Of a stretch of DNA of 64,000 nucleotides, positions 7,093 to 12,987 are shown piece by piece. The position numbers were made by a program, and so were the translations under genes. Each line of letters opens with the position of its first letter. Position 1 is the stretch's first letter. The stretch covers positions 92,930-156,929 of the forward strand of contig NZ_JASCIS010000021.1 in NCBI RefSeq assembly GCF_029968015.1. Reading direction: 5' to 3'. This DNA comes from Streptomyces luteolus. Its GTDB lineage: Bacteria; Actinomycetota; Actinomycetes; Streptomycetales; Streptomycetaceae. Under the pieces are notes generated by a model. That model had not been told where the DNA came from and made no database searches. It saw nothing but the letters and a program-made list of their open reading frames with translations.

Positions 7093-8609
7093 CCACGACG
7101 GCGCCGCGGCCGAACGACGGCACCGGCACGAGCGGACTGCCCCCGTGTCGCCTCGTCCAGCTGCTGCGCCGTCCGTGCCGCCGTCGTACGGGCCCAGCGT
7201 CCGCTGGTGAGCGCGCCCACCGCGAATACGCAGAGGCCGCACCCGGTGATGATCCACCAGGCGGGCCGGCTCGCCGCAACGAATCCGGCCCCGCCCGGCC
7301 CGGCGAGGCCGGAGGCAAGGACCGCGCCGATCACCGCGACGCCGAGGGTGCCGCCGATCTGCCGGCTGGTGGAGGCGACCGCGGCGGCCACCCCGGCCTG
7401 GGCGCGCGGCATCCCGGCGACGGCGGTGTTGGTGATGGGCGCGTTGACGAAGCCGAAGCCGAGCCCGAACAGGACGTAGCCGAGGACGAGCGTGACGTCG
7501 GAGGTCTCCGCGTCGAAGGCCGCGAAAAGCACCCCGCTCGCGCTCATCGCCACTCCGGCCACGAGCAGCGAGAGTCTCGGCCCACGGCTGCCGACGAGCC
7601 GCCCGGACAGCGGTGCGCACAGGAACGTCAGGGCCGCCATCGGCAGCATCCACAGGCCCGCGTCCAGCGCGCCGAGTCCCCGTACGTCCTGCAGGTACAG
7701 CGTCGACAGGAACAGGAAACCGGAGAGCGCGGCGAAGGCGCAGACCGCGATCACGGTGGCGCCGCTGAACGGTGCGCTGCGGAAGAACCGCAGGTCGATG
7801 AGGGGTTCGGCACGCCTGGGCTCGTAGATCAGGAGCCCGGCCAGGGCGAGCGCGGCGACCGAGGCGAGCAGCAGTGTCTCGGGCGAGGTCCAGCCGGCGG
7901 CGGGCGCCTCGATGATCGCGTACGTCAGGGAGCCGAGCAGCGCCACGACCAGGAGCTGGCCGACCGGGTCGGGGCGGCGGGGCTTCGGGGCGCGGGACTC
8001 GGGGACGTACCGGATGGTCAGGAGGAGGGCCGCGAGACCCACCGGCAGGTTGATCCAGAAGATCGAGCGCCAGCCGACCGTGTCCACGAGCAGCCCGCCG
8101 ACCAGCGGACCTGCCGCCATGGATATGCCGACGACGCCGCCCCAGACACCGATCGCGCGGGCGCGCTCGCGCGGTTCGGTGAAGGTGTTGGTGATGATCG
8201 ACATCGCCACCGGGTTGAGCATCGAACCACCCACCGCCTGCACCGCGCGGAACGCGACAAGCGACTCCAGGTTCGGCGCGAGCGAGCAGAGCACCGAGCC
8301 GAGCGTGAACAGGACGAGCCCGGCCTTGAAGACCTTGCGGCGCCCGATCCGGTCGGCCGTCGACCCGGCGAGCATCAGGAGTGAGGCCAGGACCAGGGTG
8401 TACGCGTCGATCGTCCACTGCATGCCCGCCACATCGGCGTGCAGGTCCTCGCGGATCGAGGGCAGGGCGACGTTCAGGACGGTGTTGTCGAGGCTGACGA
8501 TCAGCAGGCTCATGCAGCAGATGGCGAGGATCAGCAGCCGTCGGCGGGCGGTGGGGGCGGTGGGCTCCTGGGTGAGCTCGTGGGGGGTCGGCTCGGGCAT
8601 GGGTTCCAT
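7065..8609 (-). CDS. MFS drug exporter, DHA2 (EmrB/QacA) family
   Basis: A 514-residue proton-coupled efflux pump with 14 predicted membrane spans. The loop 2-3 motif (GSTADRIGRRKVF) and the motif C-like segment (GVVGISMAAGPLVGG) are clear. The start could be 8609 (MEPMPEP) or 8600 (MPEP); neither has a strong ribosome site. The last 25 residues (RSARAGAVVRPRRRRGW...) are encoded by a dispersed intergenic repeat, so the tail looks like read-through into a repeat rather than a conserved domain. A 25-bp imperfect palindrome (8617-8641) lies at the start, but no regulator gene adjoins it. Confidence 0.88.
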   Translation of the reverse strand: MEPMPEPTPHELTQEPTAPTARRRLLILAICCMSLLIVSLDNTVLNVALPSIREDLHADVAGMQWTIDAYTLVLASLLMLAGSTADRIGRRKVFKAGLVLFTLGSVLCSLAPNLESLVAFRAVQAVGGSMLNPVAMSIITNTFTEPRERARAIGVWGGVVGISMAAGPLVGGLLVDTVGWRSIFWINLPVGLAALLLTIRYVPESRAPKPRRPDPVGQLLVVALLGSLTYAIIEAPAAGWTSPETLLLASVAALALAGLLIYEPRRAEPLIDLRFFRSAPFSGATVIAVCAFAALSGFLFLSTLYLQDVRGLGALDAGLWMLPMAALTFLCAPLSGRLVGSRGPRLSLLVAGVAMSASGVLFAAFDAETSDVTLVLGYVLFGLGFGFVNAPITNTAVAGMPRAQAGVAAAVASTSRQIGGTLGVAVIGAVLASGLAGPGGAGFVAASRPAWWIITGCGLCVFAVGALTSGRWARTTAARTAQQLDEATRGQSARAGAVVRPRRRRGWSRPAGSR

Positions 8610-8616
8610 GCTACGT

Positions 8617-8641
8617 CTCACTAGTACGGCTAACTAACGAG
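8617..8641. promoter_or_regulatory. Imperfect palindrome at MFS gene start
   Basis: CTCACTAGT-N7-ACTAACGAG has 9-bp arms with 7 of 9 positions paired. It lies in the MFS/dusB divergent region and is a possible operator for an unlinked regulator. Confidence 0.35.
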
Positions 8642-8681
8642 TATCCACAGGCGGACCGGGACCGGGCTTCGGTACGCGACA

Positions 8682-9854
8682 ATGGGGGGCATGACCACGC
8701 TCGCCCAGGGCGCCCAGGAGCAGCCCGCCACCGTCCTCGCCGTCGGACCGCACACCGTGCAGCCACCGGTGGTGCTCGCCCCCATGGCGGGCATCACGAA
8801 CGCGCCGTTCCGCACGCTCTGCCGCGAATTCAGCGGCGGCAAGGGCCTGTTCGTGAGCGAGATGATCACGACGAGAGCGCTGGTCGAGCGCAACGAGAAG
8901 ACGATGCAGCTGGTCCACTTCGACGAGACGGAGAAGCCCCGCTCGATCCAGCTGTACGGCGTCGATCCCGTCACCGTCGGCAAGGCCGTCCGCATGATCG
9001 CGGAGGAGGGCCTGGCCGACCACATCGACCTCAACTTCGGCTGCCCCGTGCCCAAGGTGACGAGAAAGGGCGGCGGCTCGGCCCTCCCGTACAAGCGGCC
9101 GCTGCTGCGCGCGATCCTGCGCGAGGCCGTGACCGGCGCCGGGGACCTCCCGGTCACGATGAAGATGCGCAAGGGCATCGACGACGACCACATCACGTTC
9201 CTGGACGCGGGCCGGATCGCCGTCGAGGAGGGCGTCACGGCCATCGCCCTGCACGGCAGAACGGCCGCCCAGCACTACGGCGGCACGGCCGACTGGGACG
9301 CCATCGCCCGCCTCAAGGAGCACGTCCCGGAGATCCCGGTCCTCGGCAACGGCGACATCTGGTCGGCGGACGACGCGCTGCGCATGGTCCGCGAGACGGG
9401 GTGTGACGGCGTGGTCGTGGGCCGCGGCTGCCTGGGCCGGCCGTGGCTCTTCGCCGACCTCGTCGCCGCGTTCGAGGGGCGCGAGGACCGCGTGCGCCCG
9501 ACGCTCCGGGTGGTCGCGGACGCGATGGTGCGGCACGCCACGCTGCTCGGAGAGTGGATAGGGGACGAGTCGCGGGGCGTCATCGACTTCCGCAAGCACG
9601 TCGCCTGGTACCTGAAGGGGTTCGCGGTCGGCTCCGAGATGCGCAAGCGCCTGGCGATCACCTCGTCGCTGGCCGAACTGCGCGCGGGGCTCGACGAGTT
9701 GGACCTCGACCAGGACTGGCCGGACGGCGCGGACGGCCCCCGCGGCCGCACGTCGGGCAACAACCGGGTGGTCCTGCCGGACGGCTGGCTGAAGGATCCG
9801 TACGACTGCGCGGGGATCAGCGAGGAGGCGGAGCTGGACACGTCCGGGGGGTGA
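8682..9854 (+). CDS. dusB: tRNA-dihydrouridine synthase
   Basis: This FMN enzyme reduces uridines in the tRNA D-loop to dihydrouridine. It has 390 residues. The N-terminal TIM barrel carries PPVVLAPMAGITNAPFR, the catalytic Cys motif HIDLNFGCPVPKVTRKGGGS, the FMN-site lysine (VTMKMRKG), ALHGRTAAQHYGG, and the phosphate-binding VLGNGDIW and VVGRGCLGRPWLF. Two candidate starts, 8682 and 8691, lie 9 nt apart; neither has a well-spaced ribosome site. It is monocistronic and followed by a repeat array. Confidence 0.94.
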   Translation: MGGMTTLAQGAQEQPATVLAVGPHTVQPPVVLAPMAGITNAPFRTLCREFSGGKGLFVSEMITTRALVERNEKTMQLVHFDETEKPRSIQLYGVDPVTVGKAVRMIAEEGLADHIDLNFGCPVPKVTRKGGGSALPYKRPLLRAILREAVTGAGDLPVTMKMRKGIDDDHITFLDAGRIAVEEGVTAIALHGRTAAQHYGGTADWDAIARLKEHVPEIPVLGNGDIWSADDALRMVRETGCDGVVVGRGCLGRPWLFADLVAAFEGREDRVRPTLRVVADAMVRHATLLGEWIGDESRGVIDFRKHVAWYLKGFAVGSEMRKRLAITSSLAELRAGLDELDLDQDWPDGADGPRGRTSGNNRVVLPDGWLKDPYDCAGISEEAELDTSGG

Positions 9855-9902
9855 GGGTTTCTTCGGTCGTAGTGCGGTGCGGGTGGTCCGGGGCTCGGTC
9901 TC

Positions 9903-10155
9903 CCGGGGCTGCCGCCCCGGACCCCGCGCCCTCACTCGGCCTTCGGCCTGGTCCTCAAACGCCGGACGGGCTGGATTGTCGCCCTTCGGCCTGGTCCTCA
10001 AGCGCCGGACGGGCTGGATTGTCGCCCTTCGGCCTGGTCCTCAAGCGCCGGACGGGCTGGATTGTCGCCCTTCGGCCTGGTCCTCAAACGCCGGACGGGC
10101 TTGATTGTCGCCCTGCGGGCTCGTCCTCAAGCGCCGGACGGGCTGGGTTGCGGGC
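9903..10155. repeat. Array of 43-bp direct repeats
   Basis: Five units at exactly 43-bp spacing begin at 9941, 9984, 10027, 10070 and 10113. Each has the form CTTCGGCCTGGTCCTCAA-(A/G)-CGCCGGACGGGCTGGATTGTCGCC. The array is preceded by a GGGGCTGCCGCCCC hairpin. The unit is the same dispersed element seen singly at 4731 and 15851, here tandemly amplified. Confidence 0.92.
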
Positions 10156-11253
10156 CGGACGGCTGGATTGAGCGCCGGACCGGCTGGATTGTGGGCCGGA
10201 CGGGCTGGATTGTGCGCCGGACGGAGTGGATTGTGCGCCGGTGGGGCTGGAATTTCCGGCCTCGATCACCGGGGTGAGTCCGTCGAGCAGCGCCTTGAGG
10301 CCGAACTCGAAGAGCACGTCGAGCCGTAGGTCGTAGCCGTTCTCGAAGGAGCCGACCGCCTTCGTGAAGTGCGGGAAGCGGCCCGACTCGGTGAGCTCCC
10401 CGAGGACGGGTGCGCGGCTGTCCATCCACTGCTCCTCGGACTGGCCGGTGGCCGCCTCGGCGTGCGCCTCCATCTCCAGGTGCACCGCCAGGCCGTGGAC
10501 ATGGCTGTAGAGCAGGACGTGGATGTCGAACAGCCTGGTCGGATCGAGGCCGTGGCCGTCGAGGGCGCTCAGCATCCACTCGCCGTGCGCCAGCAGATTC
10601 GGTACGAGGAGCGGCCGTGTGAGGGAGCCGATCTGGGCCAGCCACGGGTGCTTCTGGTGCAGCCGCCACAGGGTCCGGGCGCCGAGCTCGATCCGGGTGC
10701 GCCAGTCCTCGGGGGCGTCCGCCTCCGCCGGGTAGGTCTCCTCGCCGAACGCGGCGTCGGCCATGTGCAGGACGAGCTCGTCCTTGCCCGGCACGTGCCG
10801 GTAGATCGACATCGCGGCGACACCGAGCCGGGCCGCGACGGCACGCATAGAGCACGCGGCAAGCCCTTCGGCGTCGGCGATGTCGATGGCGGCGCGGACG
10901 ATCCGGCCGAGACTCAACTCCGCGTCCGGGGCGGGTCGGTCACGGGCCGCCGCGGCGGTCGGCGCGGCGGGCGCGGATGTGGACGTGGACGTGGGCGCGG
11001 ACGTGGGCGCGGACGGGGCGGCAGGGGCGACGACCGTGCCGACCCGAGGGCGGGCCTCCACGAGCCCTTCCAGGCGCAGGGTCGTCAGGACCTTCGTGGC
11101 GGTCGCGAGCGCGACGCCCCAGTGCGCGGAGATCTGCCGGGTCGACGGCACCCGGTCCCCGGGCGCGAGTTCACCGTCCGCGATACGCCGCCGGATCTCG
11201 GCGGCGATCCGCAGATAGGGAGGAGCGCCAGCCGCCCCTGTGGCCTTCGTCAC
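10084..11253 (-). CDS. GntR-TetR fusion transcriptional regulator
   Basis: A 389-residue regulator with two DNA-binding modules. Residues about 10-75 are a GntR winged helix (IRRRIADGELAPGDRVPSTR, then LVEARPRVGTVV). A Ser/Thr/Pro/Ala linker (about 78-108) follows. Residues about 115-165 are a TetR HTH (IVRAAIDIADAEGLAACSMR, then VAAMSIYRHVPGKDEL), and the rest to about 335 is a TetR-type ligand domain. The final 50 residues are heptapeptide-like repeats (SSPTGAQ, STPSGAQ, SSPSGPQ) encoded by the adjoining DNA repeat. It is divergent from an FAD monooxygenase, and two matching 14-bp sites lie between them. It starts at GTG 11253. Confidence 0.88.
   Translation of the reverse strand: MTKATGAAGAPPYLRIAAEIRRRIADGELAPGDRVPSTRQISAHWGVALATATKVLTTLRLEGLVEARPRVGTVVAPAAPSAPTSAPTSTSTSAPAAPTAAAARDRPAPDAELSLGRIVRAAIDIADAEGLAACSMRAVAARLGVAAMSIYRHVPGKDELVLHMADAAFGEETYPAEADAPEDWRTRIELGARTLWRLHQKHPWLAQIGSLTRPLLVPNLLAHGEWMLSALDGHGLDPTRLFDIHVLLYSHVHGLAVHLEMEAHAEAATGQSEEQWMDSRAPVLGELTESGRFPHFTKAVGSFENGYDLRLDVLFEFGLKALLDGLTPVIEAGNSSPTGAQSTPSGAQSSPSGPQSSRSGAQSSRPARNPARPALEDEPAGRQSSPSGV
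10150..10256. repeat. Array of 21-bp repeats inside a coding 3' end
   Basis: Five degenerate units of about 21 bp (core GCGCCGGACGGGCTGGATTG) continue directly from the 43-bp array and correspond to its second half. The 21-bp period is seven codons, so on the minus strand it encodes heptapeptide repeats at the C-terminus of the GntR-TetR protein. Confidence 0.88.
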
Positions 11254-11272
11254 ACCCGACCGCCTTTCGCTC

Positions 11273-11286
11273 CTGTACTAGTGCAG
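11273..11286. promoter_or_regulatory. Candidate operator site 1 for GntR-TetR regulator
   Basis: CTGTACTAGTGCAG lies about 20 bp upstream of the regulator's GTG. It is almost self-palindromic (TGTACTAGTGCA) and matches site 2 at 11321-11334 in 13 of 14 positions, in inverted orientation. Confidence 0.6.
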
Positions 11287-11320
11287 AGGCTAGCAGCGGC
11301 GACCGGGCGGCGGGCGTCTT

Positions 11321-11334
11321 CTGCCCTAGTACAG
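11321..11334. promoter_or_regulatory. Candidate operator site 2 for GntR-TetR regulator
   Basis: CTGCCCTAGTACAG is the inverted copy of site 1 with one mismatch. It lies in the promoter region of the FAD monooxygenase at 11420. Confidence 0.6.
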
Positions 11335-11419
11335 CGAAGGGAAAGCCCAGTTGAGGGCCGTGTGGGCGGGTCGTACCTTACTCAGGGCGTACACCGTACA
11401 CACCGCTGAAGGAGCCCTC

Positions 11420-12532
11420 ATGCGAACCGTTCTCGTCTCAGGCGGCGGCATCGCCGGACCCGTTCTCGCGCACTGGCTGCGCCACCACGGCTTCGTGCCC
11501 ACCGTCGTCGAACGCAGCCCGAGCCCGCGCTCCGGCGGCCAGGCCGTGGACATCCGCGGCGTCGCCCTGCGCGTCGTGGAGCGCATGGGTCTGTCGGAAC
11601 AGCTCGACCGCGTGCGGACCCGGATGCGCGGCATGTCGCTGCTGGCCCCCGACGGCAAGGAGCTCCACCGCTCCACCGAGGTGGCCTACAGCAGCGGCCG
11701 GCTGGACAGCGGCGACATCGAGGTGCTGCGCGAGGACCTGGTGCGGATCGTGTACGAGCGGACGCGCGCGGATGTGGAGTACCTCTTCGGCGACAGCGTC
11801 ACCGGGCTCGACGAGGACGAGTCGGGCGTACGGGTCGACTTCGCGCACGGCCCGTCCCGCACCTTCGACCTGGTCGTGGGCGCCGACGGCCTGCACTCCA
11901 CCGTGCGTCGCCTGGCGTTCGGCCCGGAGGAGCGGTTCGTCCGCCACCTCGGCTCGTACGTCTCCGTGTTCGGCGCGGAGAACCTCCTCGGCCTGGACGA
12001 CTGGCAGGTGTGGCTGCGGGACGGCGACATCGGCTTCGGCGTCATGCCCGTACGCGACAACGCGGAGCTCAGGATCGCCTTCGGCTTCGAGTCCGAGCCG
12101 CTGAGCGCCGACCTGCGGACGGCGGAGGCGCTGCGGCGGCGCGTCGCGGAGCGGCTCGCGGCGCTGCCCTGGGAGGAGGGCGCCCGCCTGGCCGAGGCCG
12201 CCCGCACGGCGCCGGACTTCTACTGCGACGCCATGGCCCAGATCCACCTGGACCGCTGGTCGCGGGGCCGGGTCGTCCTCCTCGGCGACGCCGGGTACTG
12301 CCCGTCCCCGCTGTCGGGGCAGGGCACGAGCCTGGCGCTCGTCGGCGCTCATGAGCTGGCCGCCTGCCTGGCGAGGGCGGGCGGCGATCACGGGGAGGCG
12401 TATGCCGCGTACGAGCGTCGTATGCGCCCTTTCGTGGCGCTCAACCAGGCGCTGGCCACCGAGAACGCGGGCGGGCCCGCCTCGGAGGAGTCCGTCGAGC
12501 AGGCCAAGAACGCCTTCGCGCTGGACGGCTGA
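11420..12532 (+). CDS. FAD-dependent monooxygenase (aromatic hydroxylase type)
   Basis: A 370-residue group A flavoprotein hydroxylase. It has an N-terminal Rossmann fingerprint (VLVSGGGIAGPVLAHWL), the middle DG motif (VVGADGLHSTVRR) and the C-terminal FAD motif (VVLLGDAGYCPSPLSGQGTS). These place it with PHBH/tetracycline-hydroxylase-like enzymes that use NAD(P)H and O2 to hydroxylate small aromatics or drugs. The start at 11420 has AAGGAG 5 nt upstream. It is divergent from the GntR-TetR regulator and probably under its control, so a detoxification role is likely. The substrate is unknown. Confidence 0.88.
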   Translation: MRTVLVSGGGIAGPVLAHWLRHHGFVPTVVERSPSPRSGGQAVDIRGVALRVVERMGLSEQLDRVRTRMRGMSLLAPDGKELHRSTEVAYSSGRLDSGDIEVLREDLVRIVYERTRADVEYLFGDSVTGLDEDESGVRVDFAHGPSRTFDLVVGADGLHSTVRRLAFGPEERFVRHLGSYVSVFGAENLLGLDDWQVWLRDGDIGFGVMPVRDNAELRIAFGFESEPLSADLRTAEALRRRVAERLAALPWEEGARLAEAARTAPDFYCDAMAQIHLDRWSRGRVVLLGDAGYCPSPLSGQGTSLALVGAHELAACLARAGGDHGEAYAAYERRMRPFVALNQALATENAGGPASEESVEQAKNAFALDG

Positions 12533-12676
12533 GCCGTGGCTCGGGCGTCCCGCAGCACGTCGGGAAGGCGTCCTCGGGGCGTCCGGGAGGCGTCCGGATC
12601 GTGGAAGACGCGCCCCGTTCGAGCCCCGTACGAGCCCCGTTCGGGGCGTGATTCTCGCCACCCTTGATAGGGCTCA

Positions 12677-12690
12677 CGCTCAGATGAGCG
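12677..12690. promoter_or_regulatory. Palindrome CGCTCAGATGAGCG
   Basis: Perfect 6-bp arms around GA. It is repeated with TC in the centre at 12778-12791, 101 bp away, suggesting a paired binding site for one regulator. Confidence 0.45.
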
Positions 12691-12719
12691 GATCTTGATC
12701 GTCTGCACCTCTCCAACGC

Positions 12720-12734
12720 TGGCACTCAGTGCCA
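12720..12734. promoter_or_regulatory. Palindrome TGGCACTCAGTGCCA
   Basis: A perfect 7-1-7 inverted repeat upstream of ppdK, with no partner gene or matching site noticed. It resembles half of a CIRCE element without the spacer. Confidence 0.4.
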
Positions 12735-12745
12735 TCCATTTTCCA

Positions 12746-12758
12746 TTCAAGACTTGAA
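12746..12758. promoter_or_regulatory. Palindrome TTCAAGACTTGAA
   Basis: A perfect 6-1-6 AT-rich inverted repeat in the ppdK leader. In this GC-rich setting such a site is likely to be functional. Confidence 0.4.
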
Positions 12759-12777
12759 CGCAAGTGAGGGAGAACCC

Positions 12778-12791
12778 CGCTCATCTGAGCG
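12778..12791. promoter_or_regulatory. Palindrome CGCTCATCTGAGCG
   Basis: The second member of the CGCTCA-N2-TGAGCG pair (see 12677-12690). Confidence 0.45.
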
Positions 12792-12920
12792 CCAAATCGG
12801 GATCTACGGGGGTAGTCCACTTCGCGCCCTGAACACCGCGCCGCGCGCGACATGACCTGGGCATTACTTTTGATCTGCTGGCGGACGGGTGGTTGCGGCC
12901 CTATGACGTCTGAGTGGACG

Positions 12921-12945
12921 TACCCAGATGCCTTCGATCTGGGTA
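12921..12945. promoter_or_regulatory. Inverted repeat at the ppdK promoter
   Basis: Perfect 9-bp arms TACCCAGAT and ATCTGGGTA are separated by 7 nt. The right arm runs into TATGTT (12944-12949), a plausible -10, about 40 bp before the ppdK start. Binding here would block transcription. Confidence 0.55.
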
Positions 12946-12987
12946 TGTTCCTCGCCGTCAGGGCAGCCGCACCGAGGAGACAGGCCC

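Larger units (their letters stand above)
12533..12987. other. Long palindrome-rich leader upstream of ppdK
   Basis: These 455 bp hold no convincing gene. They are less GC-biased than the neighbours and contain at least five separate palindromes, listed individually. They probably hold the ppdK promoter region and an untranslated leader. Confidence 0.6.

Noticed and set aside
9941..10155. Regular 43-bp repeats resembling a CRISPR array
   Set aside because: Repeats abut with no unique spacers, and no cas genes lie nearby; it is tandem amplification of a dispersed element.
9877..10277. Plus-strand open frames within the repeats (RRTGWIVALRPGPQ type)
   Set aside because: Their sequence is only the translated DNA repeat, with no ribosome site or conserved part.
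12720..12734. TGGCACTCAGTGCCA as a CIRCE heat-shock operator
   Set aside because: CIRCE needs a 9-bp spacer between TTGGCACTC and GAGTGCCAA; here the arms meet at one base, and ppdK is not a chaperone gene.
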